64,000 nucleotides of DNA from Parabacteroides hominis (GTDB taxonomy: Bacteria > Bacteroidota > Bacteroidia > Bacteroidales > Tannerellaceae). A program made the translations under genes and the position numbers. Positions 34,698 through 43,731 of the stretch are shown one piece after another (the stretch's first letter is position 1; each line of letters starts with the position of its first letter). The stretch is from the NCBI RefSeq assembly GCF_014287585.1, contig NZ_JACOOJ010000031.1, positions 1 through 64,000 of the forward strand, written 5' to 3'. The notes beneath the pieces were generated by a model that was not told the DNA's origin, did not search any database, and saw only the letters and a list, made by a program, of their open reading frames with translations.

Positions 34698-35846
34698 ATG
34701 AAAAGAAACTTGGCCATTTTAGGCTCTACAGGTTCTATCGGAACGCAGGCTTTGGAGGTAGTCAGCGAACATCCCGACCTTTTTGAAGTGTATGCTCTCA
34801 CTGCCAATAATCAGGTGGATCTGCTGATCAACCAGGCACGTAAATATATGCCCGAAGTGGTGGTAATCGCCAACGAGCAGAAATATCCCGAATTGAAGGA
34901 GGCGCTGGAAGACCTTCCCATCAAGGTATGGGCGGGTTCGGAGGCCATTGCACAGGTCGTGCAGTCGGAACCGATCGATATGGTGCTGACGGCGATGGTG
35001 GGATATGCGGGGCTGAAACCGACGATTGCCGCGATCAAAGCCGGTAAGGCGATCGCGCTGGCAAACAAGGAGACGCTGGTGGTGGCGGGCGAACTGATCA
35101 CGGCCCTGGCTGTCGAACACAAAGTGCCTATCCTGCCCGTCGACTCTGAACATTCTGCCATTTTCCAGTGTTTAGCGGGAGAGTGGGAGAACCCGGTGGA
35201 AAAGATATTGCTGACGGCTTCCGGCGGCCCTTTCCGCACCAGGACGATGGAGGAACTGGCGGTCGTGACCAAGGCACAGGCGTTGAAGCATCCGAACTGG
35301 AGCATGGGCGCGAAGATCACGATCGACTCGGCGTCGATGATGAACAAGGGGTTCGAGATGATCGAGGCGAAGTGGCTGTTCGGGGTTACGCCGGAACAGA
35401 TACAGGTCGTGGTGCATCCGCAGTCGGTGATCCATTCGATGGTTCAGTTCGAAGATGGCGCGGTGATCGCCCAGTTGGGTATTCCCAACATGAAACTTCC
35501 GATCAGCTATGCTTTCTCTTATCCCAAGCGGTTGCACAGCAAGGCGCCCCGTCTGGATTTCACCCAATATGCAACGCTAACTTTCGAGGAGCCGGATATG
35601 GAACGTTTCCGTAACCTGGCCTTTGCCTTCGATGCGGTCCGCCGGGGCGGAAACATGCCTTGCATCCTGAATGCAGCCAACGAAGTGGTGGTGGCCGCTT
35701 TCCTCAGTGACAAGATCGGTTTCCTGCAGATGAGCGACGTGATCGAGAAAACAATGGCGAAAGCCTCCTTCATCCCTGTTCCCACTTACGAGGATTATGT
35801 GGCGACCGATGCGGAGGCACGGCGGATTGCTGCCGGATTATTTTAA
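34698..35846 (+). CDS. dxr: 1-deoxy-D-xylulose 5-phosphate reductoisomerase
   Basis: Second enzyme of the MEP isoprenoid pathway; converts DXP to MEP with NADPH. NADPH-binding motif LGSTGSIGTQALEVV at residues 8-22, ALANKETLVVAG, the metal/substrate segment DSEHSAIFQ (about 148), SGGPFR, HPNWSMGAKITIDSASMMNKGFE and HPQSVIHSMV are all intact. 382 residues is normal length. The product feeds the undecaprenyl carrier for cell-wall synthesis, consistent with murA upstream; rseP follows after 27 bp. Confidence 0.97.
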   Translation: MKRNLAILGSTGSIGTQALEVVSEHPDLFEVYALTANNQVDLLINQARKYMPEVVVIANEQKYPELKEALEDLPIKVWAGSEAIAQVVQSEPIDMVLTAMVGYAGLKPTIAAIKAGKAIALANKETLVVAGELITALAVEHKVPILPVDSEHSAIFQCLAGEWENPVEKILLTASGGPFRTRTMEELAVVTKAQALKHPNWSMGAKITIDSASMMNKGFEMIEAKWLFGVTPEQIQVVVHPQSVIHSMVQFEDGAVIAQLGIPNMKLPISYAFSYPKRLHSKAPRLDFTQYATLTFEEPDMERFRNLAFAFDAVRRGGNMPCILNAANEVVVAAFLSDKIGFLQMSDVIEKTMAKASFIPVPTYEDYVATDAEARRIAAGLF

Positions 35847-35873
35847 AACGTATATAAATTTAGAAACAGATAG

Positions 35874-37208
35874 ATGGAGACATTTTTAGTTAAGGCCCTA
35901 CAGCTCATTTTGAGCTTATCGATATTGGTGTTGGTCCACGAGTTCGGGCATTTTATCTTTGCCCGTATCTTTAAGGTCCGGGTAGAGAAATTCTACCTTT
36001 TCTTCGACCCGTGGTTCTCGATTTTCAAGTTCAAGCCTAAGAACAGTGATACGGAATACGGTGTCGGCTGGCTTCCCTTGGGAGGTTATTGCAAGATATC
36101 CGGTATGATCGACGAAAGCATGGACAAGGAGGCGATGGCACAGCCGCCGAAGCCTTATGAGTTCCGTTCCAAGCCTGCCGGACAGCGTTTGATGATCATG
36201 GTTGCCGGTGTGCTGTTCAACTTCCTGTTGGCGTTGTTTATTTATTCGATGGTGTTGTTCACTTGGGGCGATACTTTCCTGCCGCTGAAAAATGTGAAGG
36301 CCGGTATGGACTATAGTGAGACTTTCCATAACGTAGGATTCCAGGATGGCGATATCTTGTTGAAAGCGGACGATACGGAGTTGGAGCGTTTCGGTGAAGA
36401 CTGTTTCCGCCATGTCCTCAATGCACAGACCGTAACGGTTCTGCGTGACGGTGTTGAAACGGTTATTCCCATCCCTGAAGATATGGCACAGCGCGTCATG
36501 CGGGATAAGAAAGGCTTTGCTTCTTATCGTTTCCCGATGGTCGTGCGCGAATTAGGTAAGACGGAAAGCGGCGAATCGCCTGCCGCTGTTGCCGGTTTGC
36601 AACCGGGAGACAGTATCGTGTCTATTAACGGCATCGTAACCCCTTCTTTCTACGAAGTGGGTGAAGTGCTTGCGCAAAACAAGGATAAGGATGTCTCGGT
36701 CGGCTTTTACCGTGCCGGTGTCCCGCAAACGTTGACGTTGCATACGGATACGGTCGGGAAAATGGGTGTTTATCCTGTTTCCCCTTTTGATATGTACCAG
36801 ACGGTGACTCGTAAATATGGTTTCTTCGAGTCTTTCCCTGCCGGTGTCATGTTGGGGGTGAACACGTTGAAAGGTTATGTCAGCGACATGAAATATGTCT
36901 TTACGAAAGAAGGAGCTTCCAGCCTGGGCGGTTTCGGTACGATCGGAAGCCTGTTCCCGGCGGAATGGGATTGGCAGGCGTTCTGGATGAAGACGGCTTT
37001 CCTCTCCATCATCCTCGCCTTTATGAATATCCTGCCGATTCCGGCACTGGACGGCGGACATGTGATGTTCCTGCTCTACGAAGTGATTGCCCGCCGCAAA
37101 CCGAGCGACAAATTCCTCGAATATGCGCAGATCACCGGGATGTTCCTGTTGTTCGCTTTACTGATCTATGCTAACGGAAACGACATTTTCAGGTTCTTCT
37201 TCAAGTAG
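35874..37208 (+). CDS. rseP: Site-2 protease RseP (RIP metalloprotease)
   Basis: Intramembrane zinc protease that cuts anti-sigma factors and leftover signal peptides. HEFGH (residues 23-27) supplies two zinc ligands and the catalytic Glu; the third ligand is in NILPIPALDGGHV near residue 390. Two PDZ-like regions lie between them (about 125-200 and 210-290; GLQPGDSIVSINGI). Four membrane segments, including the last helix MFLLFALLIYANGNDIF. 444 residues is normal. It is the last gene of the murA operon, followed by a hairpin at 37218. Confidence 0.95.
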   Translation: METFLVKALQLILSLSILVLVHEFGHFIFARIFKVRVEKFYLFFDPWFSIFKFKPKNSDTEYGVGWLPLGGYCKISGMIDESMDKEAMAQPPKPYEFRSKPAGQRLMIMVAGVLFNFLLALFIYSMVLFTWGDTFLPLKNVKAGMDYSETFHNVGFQDGDILLKADDTELERFGEDCFRHVLNAQTVTVLRDGVETVIPIPEDMAQRVMRDKKGFASYRFPMVVRELGKTESGESPAAVAGLQPGDSIVSINGIVTPSFYEVGEVLAQNKDKDVSVGFYRAGVPQTLTLHTDTVGKMGVYPVSPFDMYQTVTRKYGFFESFPAGVMLGVNTLKGYVSDMKYVFTKEGASSLGGFGTIGSLFPAEWDWQAFWMKTAFLSIILAFMNILPIPALDGGHVMFLLYEVIARRKPSDKFLEYAQITGMFLLFALLIYANGNDIFRFFFK

Positions 37209-37217
37209 ATATTTACG

Positions 37218-37256
37218 GCCAATGCACAGGGTGATTCGTAACCCCTATGTATTGGC
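37218..37256 (+). terminator. Hairpin after rseP
   Basis: GCCAATGCACAGGG pairs with CCCTATGTATTGGC (one mismatch, one wobble). It starts 9 bp after the rseP stop. The T-tract is poor (ATATTGAAAAATCC). Confidence 0.55.
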
Positions 37257-37433
37257 ATATTGAAAAATCCTGCCTTTGGGATGGAAAAGGGATGCCTGCC
37301 GGTTTGAAGACGGATAACTGTCGGTCGGAAAGGCGATCGTGGCCCGGTGTGAAAAAGCCGGTAAGCTTTTGTCGGAAAGGTGCATACTTTTTCCAGGATA
37401 GGTTATAACCTTTTCGTGGATAGCCTATAGGCT

Positions 37434-37496
37434 GTAAATTTCAGCTCCCGTCCCATAAATTTCAGCCCGTGTCCCGTAAATGACACCTCATGGACT
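37434..37496. repeat. 21-bp direct repeats
   Basis: Two adjacent 21-bp units (37434-37454 and 37455-37475) share TAAATTTCAGC and CGTCCC/TGTCCC parts, and a third begins as GTAAATGACACC before it diverges. They lie in the 589-bp gap between rseP and bioD, which has no convincing ORF. Confidence 0.65.
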
Positions 37497-37514
37497 GTTT
37501 TTATTCAAGTTGCG

Positions 37515-37625
37515 TTCACATTCACATCGCTTGTAACCGGTTGAATTATACCTGTTTGCTGTGAAACCTAAGGGTTCACAGCAAATGGCAGGAAGACAGG
37601 CGCTTATACGGGTTGTGAATGTGAA
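37515..37625. repeat. Two nested perfect inverted repeats
   Basis: Outer arms TTCACATTCAC (37515-37525) and GTGAATGTGAA (37615-37625); inner arms TTTGCTGTGAA (37555-37565) and TTCACAGCAAA (37575-37585) around ACCTAAGGG. TGTGAAACCT occurs at both the inner and outer arm. No ORF or T-tract is associated. The remaining part of the gap, to 37797, shows nothing I can assign. Confidence 0.7.
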
Positions 37626-37797
37626 ACCTGATTTGTCAAATTAACTCTCTTCCACGATCCACCGCTCTATGTTTCGGGTCTGGGAGGAAAAGTTCCGTGT
37701 CACGTTCGGGCTTCTGTCCGGCTATCGCAATTATTGGGATGATGCAAAGACGGGGATACTTTTGAACTGGTTTCGCGTAAAAGAAGGAAAGAGAGAC

Positions 37798-38475
37798 CTA
37801 TAGCAGGCTGCTGGTGTCTATCTCAACCGTTCCTGCCGATGCTTCCGAAAGTGTGATAAGGGCGGTTCCGGGAAATTCCTTCGCCAGGTATCGGGTGAGG
37901 TATTCCAGTGTGTTGGCGGTTATCAGTTTGTCTGTGGGAGGGTAGAGGTTGTAAACGACTGCCCGGACCTGAATCCCATATTGCTTGCAGGCGTAGAGAC
38001 TTAATAAGGTATGGTTGATGCTGCCTAACTTGCCGGAGGTCACTAAGATAACCGGGTAGCCTTGCTCTTTTACATAGTCGATGGCGAGCGAATGGAAATC
38101 GTTCGGGACCATTAATCCGCCTGCGCCTTCCAGTAAGACGTATTCATATTTTTCCTGTAGGCGACGGGTTGCTTCCGTGACGACGGAGAGGTCGATTGTC
38201 CTTCCGTCTTTCTCCGCGGCCATATGGGGAGAACAGGGGTAGGTAAAGATGTAGGGGCAGGTCAATCCGGCTTTATCCTCTTCGGTGAAAGGGATTCCCT
38301 GTATTTTCCGGTGCATTTCGATGTCTTCCGATACTTCTGTACAACCCGTTTGGATCATTTTCTGGGTGATGACTCTTTTTCCTTTTCCCGCCAATGCGCA
38401 TGCGATCATGCCGGTGGCGAAAGTTTTACCGATATTGGTATCGATTCCTGTAATAAATAAGACTGTTCCTTTCAT
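37798..38475 (-). CDS. bioD: Dethiobiotin synthetase
   Basis: ATP-dependent enzyme that closes the ureido ring: 7,8-diaminopelargonate plus CO2 to dethiobiotin. The P-loop is GIDTNIGKTFATGMI (residues 8-22), with QTGC-like TQKMIQTGC for substrate contact and LLEGAGGLMVPN (about 112-123) as the second signature. 225 residues is normal. It is the last gene of the biotin operon, 6 bp after bioC. The C-terminus ends in EIDTSSLL. Confidence 0.95.
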   Translation of the reverse strand: MKGTVLFITGIDTNIGKTFATGMIACALAGKGKRVITQKMIQTGCTEVSEDIEMHRKIQGIPFTEEDKAGLTCPYIFTYPCSPHMAAEKDGRTIDLSVVTEATRRLQEKYEYVLLEGAGGLMVPNDFHSLAIDYVKEQGYPVILVTSGKLGSINHTLLSLYACKQYGIQVRAVVYNLYPPTDKLITANTLEYLTRYLAKEFPGTALITLSEASAGTVEIDTSSLL

Positions 38476-38481
38476 ATTGTT

Positions 38482-39246
38482 TTATTTTTTTACTGCTAAT
38501 ATATAAAGTGGGCGGTATGTGAGTGTCACTTGACCGTCGGTTGTCGCGAATTGTTCCGGATATTGTTTGCAGAATGATTCCTGCCGGCCTCTTGTCCAAC
38601 GGCCGTTTCCGGTCGCCGTGACGCCGGTTGCTTTCAGGTGTCTCAGTACGTCTAGCGGGGTATTGAAGGTGAGGACGATTGTTTCCTCTTCCTGGTGAAG
38701 CAGGTCGAAATCTGCTGCGGATAGCCATTTGGCAAGTGCATCGGAGGTCGGGTACGCGAGTCCTTTTCCTGTCAGTTCTTTGATCTCGTGCAGGTTGCCT
38801 GGAACAAAAGTGCTGAACAGGAGCGTACCTTGCGGCACCAGTAATCCCGATAGTTTATGGAGAAACGCTTCCGGTTCCTTTATCCATTGGAAAACAGAGG
38901 CGGATGCAATCAGGTCGAACTTGCCGGGGAAGGATAGCGTTTCGGCATCCCCGGCTATGAAGCGGGGAGGGGAGCCGGGGAAGAGCCGGTCTGTCTTTTC
39001 CCGGCAGTCCTCGCAAAGATCATTCAATATCCATTCGTCAATGCGGCATTGTTGTTTCAGCGCCCCGGTGAATCCGCCCGTGCCGCAACCGATTTCCAGC
39101 ATCCGTCCGTAGCGGGCATCCGCCTGATGAGGGAGGAGGGAAGCGAGCTTCCGGCTGATACGGTGTTGGGCATCGGCATGGTTGTCGTAGCTGGACAAGG
39201 CGCGTGTAAAGCGGATCTGTATGCGTTTAGCTTCTATTGCTTCCAT
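38482..39246 (-). CDS. bioC: Malonyl-ACP O-methyltransferase
   Basis: SAM-dependent methyltransferase that starts pimelate synthesis by methylating malonyl-ACP, so that fatty-acid enzymes can elongate it. RFTRALSSYDNHADAQ near residue 13 is the typical BioC start, the SAM loop is MLEIGCGTGGFTGAL (about 49-63), followed by AGDAETLSFPGKFDLIASASVFQWI. 254 residues. The start lies inside the end of bioG (13-bp overlap) and bioD follows after 6 bp. Pairing with BioG rather than BioH fits the next gene. Confidence 0.94.
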   Translation of the reverse strand: MEAIEAKRIQIRFTRALSSYDNHADAQHRISRKLASLLPHQADARYGRMLEIGCGTGGFTGALKQQCRIDEWILNDLCEDCREKTDRLFPGSPPRFIAGDAETLSFPGKFDLIASASVFQWIKEPEAFLHKLSGLLVPQGTLLFSTFVPGNLHEIKELTGKGLAYPTSDALAKWLSAADFDLLHQEEETIVLTFNTPLDVLRHLKATGVTATGNGRWTRGRQESFCKQYPEQFATTDGQVTLTYRPLYILAVKK

Positions 39247-39899
39247 ATTTCATTCCATTGTTTCCATAAATAAAAAGGATAATGGGGAGCCTCTATCTCG
39301 GTTACCGGACAACGGTCTTGCCAGAAGGCATGCAGGTTAGCGGCAGGGAAGATCCGGTCATCGGAGGAGATAAGGATATGTGTCCATCTGTTAAACAAGG
39401 GGGAAGCGGATGATGCTTTCTTTATTTCGGTGTACAGGTACTCCAATTCTTCCCGGATGTCGGCGAGCGGGCGGGGCGGTATCTGTTCGTAGGCTTGCAG
39501 GAGGTCCCGTTTGCCGCACATCCTCCGGTTGAAACGGTGCATGCCTTCCCCGGTTATGTTATCCAATGTCCCCCGGAAGATCGTTTCCGGTATGCCCCAC
39601 CGGTCATGGATGGGGCAGGGAGTCCCATTGACGGCAACAGCCTCGGTGAAGGATATTTGCCTTTTACCAAACACGACCGATGCAACCCATACTCCTAACG
39701 ACCAGGCTACCAGGCGGATTTCCCGGTAGCCGGAAAGGGCTTCTCCTTCAAATTCCATCCCCCGGTAGTCATGGCAAATCCAGAGATCCGTATCCGGTTC
39801 CGTTTCCAGATGCCGGAATACTTCAGGAGATGCCGCCCAGCCTGAAAAGACAAGAAGGAGCTTGCTGTTGCCTGCTTTTATTTGTTTATGTATGTTCAT
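39234..39899 (-). CDS. bioG: Pimeloyl-ACP methyl ester esterase BioG (DUF452)
   Basis: Alpha/beta-hydrolase that removes the methyl group from pimeloyl-ACP methyl ester and so ends elongation. The BioG/DUF452 pattern is clear: [18 protein letters not shown] (residues 14-31), the nucleophile Ser in [12 protein letters not shown] (about 64-75), [16 protein letters not shown], and the final His in EAPHYPFY. 221 residues. The ATG overlaps the bioF stop (4 bp). Its presence between bioF and bioC means the operon carries its own BioC-BioG gatekeeper pair. Confidence 0.92.
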   Translation of the reverse strand: MNIHKQIKAGNSKLLLVFSGWAASPEVFRHLETEPDTDLWICHDYRGMEFEGEALSGYREIRLVAWSLGVWVASVVFGKRQISFTEAVAVNGTPCPIHDRWGIPETIFRGTLDNITGEGMHRFNRRMCGKRDLLQAYEQIPPRPLADIREELEYLYTEIKKASSASPLFNRWTHILISSDDRIFPAANLHAFWQDRCPVTEIEAPHYPFYLWKQWNEIWKQ

Positions 39900-41041
39900 T
39901 TGCCAATATTCATTATCAATTCTTTAATTTCCTCTTCGGTTATGTCGGCTGTTAATGAGAAACGTATTCGTGCCGTTCCTTTGGGAACCGTGGGAGGGCG
40001 GACGGGGAGGCAGTAGAAGCCTTTCCGTTGCAGGCAGAGGCTTGTCCGGATGCAGTCCTCGTTTTCTCCAATAATGAAAGGGATGATGTGGCTTGCCGAT
40101 ATTTCTCCCCCTTTCCCTTTCAAGGCTTCCGAAAGCAGGTGGCTGGTAACGGACAGGCGGAGCCGTTCGTCGGTAAAGCCGGGAAGTTTCTCAAACAGGA
40201 ACTTCGTCCAGGCGATTTGGGCAGGCGGGAGTGCCGTACTGAATATCAGAGGCCGCATTGTGTTGACCAGGTATTCCCGGACCGTCCGGCTGCACAACAG
40301 GTAGGCTCCCATCGACCCCAAAGCCTTTCCGAAAGTACCGACCAAGAGATCTATATCACGGATGCAATCCTGCTCTTCGGCGATCCCCAACCCGTTTTTT
40401 CCCCTTACACCGATGGCATGTGCTTCATCCACATAAAGCCATGTATTCGGATAGCTCTTCTTTAAGGACACCAGGCGGCGGAGGTCGGCGACATCTCCAT
40501 CCATGCTGAAAATACTTTCCGTAACGATAAAAACCTGCTCATATTCATGTGCGTATTTAGCCAAAAGCTGTTCCAGATGTCCATTATCGTTATGGCGGTA
40601 GCGTTGGTAAGGTGTGCCGCTCAACAGGATGCCGTCGATGATACTCGCATGTACCAGTTTGTCCGCCAGGATCAATGACTGTTTATCCGTCAAGGCGGGA
40701 AGTATTCCGGTATTGGCATGGTAACCGCTATTGAACAGCAGGGCGGCTTCGCGTCCGAAGCGACCGGCCATCAATTCTTCCAGTTCGGAATAGACCGGGA
40801 AATTCCCTGTCAGTAACCGGGAAGAGGAGGAGGAGAGCGGTAGGTCGTTTTCCTGCAACTGTCCGATAAACTCGTTCCGCAAGTCTTGCCGGGACGAGAG
40901 TCCGAGATAGTCGTTGGAAGATAGGTTGAGCATTGTCTGCCCCTCTTTTTCGATCCATTTGCCGCGATGGACGACATCGGGAAGACTGCGCAGGTTACCG
41001 GAAGCCTTCAGTTTCTCCAATATATTGTTATAATCTTTCAT
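39896..41041 (-). CDS. bioF: 8-amino-7-oxononanoate synthase
   Basis: PLP enzyme that condenses pimeloyl-ACP (or CoA) with alanine. [16 protein letters not shown] (about residues 39-54), [30 protein letters not shown] and the PLP lysine in [17 protein letters not shown] (about 234-250) are typical. 381 residues, normal. It begins 1 bp after bioA and overlaps bioG by 4 bp, so translation is probably coupled. Confidence 0.95.
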   Translation of the reverse strand: MKDYNNILEKLKASGNLRSLPDVVHRGKWIEKEGQTMLNLSSNDYLGLSSRQDLRNEFIGQLQENDLPLSSSSSRLLTGNFPVYSELEELMAGRFGREAALLFNSGYHANTGILPALTDKQSLILADKLVHASIIDGILLSGTPYQRYRHNDNGHLEQLLAKYAHEYEQVFIVTESIFSMDGDVADLRRLVSLKKSYPNTWLYVDEAHAIGVRGKNGLGIAEEQDCIRDIDLLVGTFGKALGSMGAYLLCSRTVREYLVNTMRPLIFSTALPPAQIAWTKFLFEKLPGFTDERLRLSVTSHLLSEALKGKGGEISASHIIPFIIGENEDCIRTSLCLQRKGFYCLPVRPPTVPKGTARIRFSLTADITEEEIKELIMNIGK

Positions 41042-41042
41042 C

Positions 41043-42323
41043 TTATTTTGATTCTAATATAGTCAGCAACCCTTTTGTCAGCCTCGACAATTCCTCTTTC
41101 GTGATGATAAAGGGAGGCATCAGGTAAACCAGTTTTCCGAACGGACGTACCCAGATGCCCTCTTCGACGAAACGTTTTTGCAAGACGGCCATATTCACAG
41201 GCTCTTTCATCTCGATCACGCCGATGGCTCCCAATACACGCACCTCTTGTACGCCGGGTAAGGATATTGCCGGAGTTAATTCTTCCCGGAGTTGTGCCTC
41301 TATGCTCTTTACCTTTTCCTGCCATCCGCTTTCCAGCAGGAGAGAGACCGATGCCGATGCGATCGCACAGGCCAACGGGTTCCCCATGAATGTAGGCCCG
41401 TGCATGAAACAACCAGCCTTGCCATTGCAAATCATGTCGGCTACGGGTGTGCTGGTGATGGTTGCCGACAGTGTCATGTAACCTCCCGTCAATGCCTTGC
41501 CGATGCACATGATGTCCGGTTCTACCCCGGCCCATTCCCAGGCGAAAAGGCGTCCGGTACGTCCGAATCCTGTAGCGATTTCATCAAAGATCAGTAATAC
41601 CTGATGCCGGTCGCACAATTCGCGTGCGGCTATCAGGAATGCGGGAGAATAGAAATACATGCCGCCTGCTCCCTGAACGACAGGCTCAAGGATCAAGGCG
41701 GCGATCTCTCCTGCATGCTTCTCTAACAAGTCTTTTAAAGGTTCGATCGCCTTTTCGTCCCATTCCTCCCCGAATTTGACGGAAGGCTGGGGTATGAAAT
41801 ACTGTACGGGCAGGCTTCCGGCAAAGATCCCATGCATGCCGGTAACCGGATCGCAGACAGACATCGCGTGCCAGGTATCACCGTGATAACCGCTGCGGAT
41901 GGTCGCGAAAGCGTGTTTCTCCTGTTTTCCTTGCGATTGCCAATATTGGATGGCCATCTTCATGGCGACTTCCACCGCAACGGAACCACTGTCGGCAAAA
42001 AATATCTTTTCCATGGAGGGAGGTAGCAGCGGGAGCAACTTGGCTGCCAGTTCTACTGCCGGTTCGTGGGTAAAGCCTCCGAACATGATGTGGCTCATCT
42101 TATCCAACTGTGCCTTGGCCGCTGCATTCAACACCGGATGATTGTAGCCATGCACGGCAGCCCACCACGAGGACATGCCGTCGATCAGTTGGCGACCGTC
42201 TTTCAGGGTGATCGTAACCCCTTCCGCATGTTCGACCGGATAGACCGGAAGCGGATCGATTGTCGATGTGTACGGGTGCCAGACGTGCTCCCGGTCAAAA
42301 TGGAGTAATTCTTCTGTCGTCAT
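41043..42323 (-). CDS. bioA: Adenosylmethionine-8-amino-7-oxononanoate aminotransferase
   Basis: Class III PLP aminotransferase that converts KAPA to DAPA with SAM as amino donor. [15 protein letters not shown] near the start, [15 protein letters not shown], the [16 protein letters not shown] motif and the PLP lysine in [16 protein letters not shown] identify BioA. I chose ATG 42323 ([13 protein letters not shown]) because it forms an ATGA overlap with the bioB stop; an ATG at 42332 adds three residues. 426 residues. Stops 1 bp before bioF. Confidence 0.96.
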   Translation of the reverse strand: MTTEELLHFDREHVWHPYTSTIDPLPVYPVEHAEGVTITLKDGRQLIDGMSSWWAAVHGYNHPVLNAAAKAQLDKMSHIMFGGFTHEPAVELAAKLLPLLPPSMEKIFFADSGSVAVEVAMKMAIQYWQSQGKQEKHAFATIRSGYHGDTWHAMSVCDPVTGMHGIFAGSLPVQYFIPQPSVKFGEEWDEKAIEPLKDLLEKHAGEIAALILEPVVQGAGGMYFYSPAFLIAARELCDRHQVLLIFDEIATGFGRTGRLFAWEWAGVEPDIMCIGKALTGGYMTLSATITSTPVADMICNGKAGCFMHGPTFMGNPLACAIASASVSLLLESGWQEKVKSIEAQLREELTPAISLPGVQEVRVLGAIGVIEMKEPVNMAVLQKRFVEEGIWVRPFGKLVYLMPPFIITKEELSRLTKGLLTILESK

Positions 42324-43300
42324 CTTTCCCAATCTGTATTTTCGGTTAATGAATATCCTTCGGAGGCGAAAAGGATTTTGTCTTCTTCCACCCGGCTCCC
42401 GATAGTTGTCAGCAGGTCGCCGATGATCGCCGAATTGATACCTATGTAAAGGGCTTTGCGCTGTACCTTTTCACTCAGCCCAGCCCGTCCGCCTGAGAAA
42501 CGCAGGTAAGCATTCGGGTTGATGAAGCGGAACAGGGCGATCGTGGTCAGGAACTCTTCGTCCGTCAGGGGATGTGCCTTTTCCAACGGTGTGCCGGGTA
42601 TAGGTTGCAGGAGGTTCAACGGAATAGAGAGAATCCCTTCCTTTTGAAGCAATAAAGCCATCTCGATGCGCTGCTCAACCGTTTCGCCCATCCCGATTAT
42701 CCCGCCTGAACAGATACGGAAACCTATTTTCCGTGCCGTCCGGATCGTTTCGAGTTTCTGTTCCGTCGTATGGGTCGTACAAAGGGTACGGAAATAGGAG
42801 GGAGCTGTTTCTATATTGCAATGGTAATTTTCCGTTCCGCTGTCGTAAAGGGCTTGAAGCTGCTCAGGGCTTAGAAGTCCCATCGAGGCACAGCACTTGA
42901 TGTTGCAGGCTTGCTTGATGCGACGTACGGTTTCCGTAATCTTCACCATATCTTTGTCCGAAACCTTCTTCCCGCTGGTGACGAGTGCAAAACGGCTGAT
43001 CCCTTGCTTATGGTTGTGCGTAGCGTGACGGATACATTCTTCTGCCGGCAGCAGGGGGTAAAGCGTCACGTTTGTTTTATAATGTCCGGACTGTGCACAC
43101 CATTTACAGTCTTCGCTGCAATTTCCGCTTTTGGCATTGATGATGGAACAAGTGTCGAACTTGTCCCCCATGAAATGGCGGGTGATCTGATGGGCTGCTT
43201 CGTACAGGTCTTCTTTATCCGGGGCGGCAGCCAGTTCTCTTGCTTGTTCTTCGTTGATCATGCCACCGGAAAGAACGTGTTGTTTGAGTGTTTCAATCAT
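42320..43300 (-). CDS. bioB: Biotin synthase
   Basis: Radical-SAM enzyme that inserts sulphur into dethiobiotin. The [4Fe-4S] cysteines are Cys61, Cys65 and Cys68 in [14 protein letters not shown]. Further signatures are NCEIETA-like [21 protein letters not shown] and [22 protein letters not shown] near residue 270 supplies the Arg ligand region of the [2Fe-2S] cluster. 326 residues. It leads the bioB-A-F-G-C-D run. Its ATG overlaps the TGA of a small upstream ORF (ATGA) and sits 25 nt after a strong hairpin. There is no obvious Shine-Dalgarno. Confidence 0.97.
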   Translation of the reverse strand: MIETLKQHVLSGGMINEEQARELAAAPDKEDLYEAAHQITRHFMGDKFDTCSIINAKSGNCSEDCKWCAQSGHYKTNVTLYPLLPAEECIRHATHNHKQGISRFALVTSGKKVSDKDMVKITETVRRIKQACNIKCCASMGLLSPEQLQALYDSGTENYHCNIETAPSYFRTLCTTHTTEQKLETIRTARKIGFRICSGGIIGMGETVEQRIEMALLLQKEGILSIPLNLLQPIPGTPLEKAHPLTDEEFLTTIALFRFINPNAYLRFSGGRAGLSEKVQRKALYIGINSAIIGDLLTTIGSRVEEDKILFASEGYSLTENTDWER

Positions 43301-43710
43301 GTAATTTCGTATTTGTATAAACGAAAATCGCGGAAGGCCTTCAGTTTATAACTGAGACCTTCCGCGATTTCGGAAATGTTATCTTTTACTGTATGTGCGT
43401 ACGATGCCGCAGGCTGGCTTACAGTCTGGACAGGACATACGGTTTGCAGGAACAGGAGGGACAGAATACTTCCCGAACTGTCAGGACAGCATGTATTTCC
43501 CTCTTCTTCGGCTTCCCCTTCACCTGTCTTGTCAAAAGTGAGCACGGATGTATGGATGGAACCGTTTTTGGCCTGAAACCGTTCGGATACATTGGCCGAC
43601 AATTGCCCGATCGTAACAGCACGTTGTATACTGATGAAAGCAGCATACCTCTTCCGGCTCCACCTTCTGAAGCGGAGAGCGACAGGTTTATATGTATACT
43701 GCTTCCTCAT
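43297..43710 (-). CDS. Small leader-type protein with LRFRRWSRK motif, upstream of bioB
   Basis: A 137-codon ORF between the POT gene and bioB. The first 50 residues are very basic ([20 protein letters not shown], then [20 protein letters not shown]), like the short [24 protein letters not shown] ORFs I recall from other Bacteroidales, of unknown function. The middle is acidic and then cysteine-containing ([17 protein letters not shown]). The last about 25 codons run through the hairpin at 43325-43370, and the TGA overlaps the bioB ATG as ATGA. It begins 21 bp after the POT stop. The overlap at one end and tight spacing at the other support translation. A regulatory leader for bioB is possible; so is a chance open frame over a leader RNA. 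Confidence 0.5.
   Translation of the reverse strand: MRKQYTYKPVALRFRRWSRKRYAAFISIQRAVTIGQLSANVSERFQAKNGSIHTSVLTFDKTGEGEAEEEGNTCCPDSSGSILSLLFLQTVCPVQTVSQPAASYAHTVKDNISEIAEGLSYKLKAFRDFRLYKYEIT
43325..43370 (-). terminator. Strong hairpin in the bioB leader (attenuator or terminator)
   Basis: AAATCGCGGAAGGTC pairs with GGCCTTCCGCGATTT (one wobble) and an inner TCAGT/ACTGA stem closes the loop; on the minus strand TTTTCGTTT follows. It ends 25 nt before the bioB start codon and lies within the small ORF, so its folding could depend on ribosomes translating that ORF. Confidence 0.7.
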
Positions 43711-43731
43711 GAGTCAAATATGGGCTTCTTG

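Noticed and set aside
43301..43710. Cobalamin or TPP riboswitch in the bioB leader
   Set aside because: Some GC-rich pieces (GCCAGCCTGCGG) resemble the end of a cobalamin riboswitch, but the conserved B12-box and other core segments are missing.
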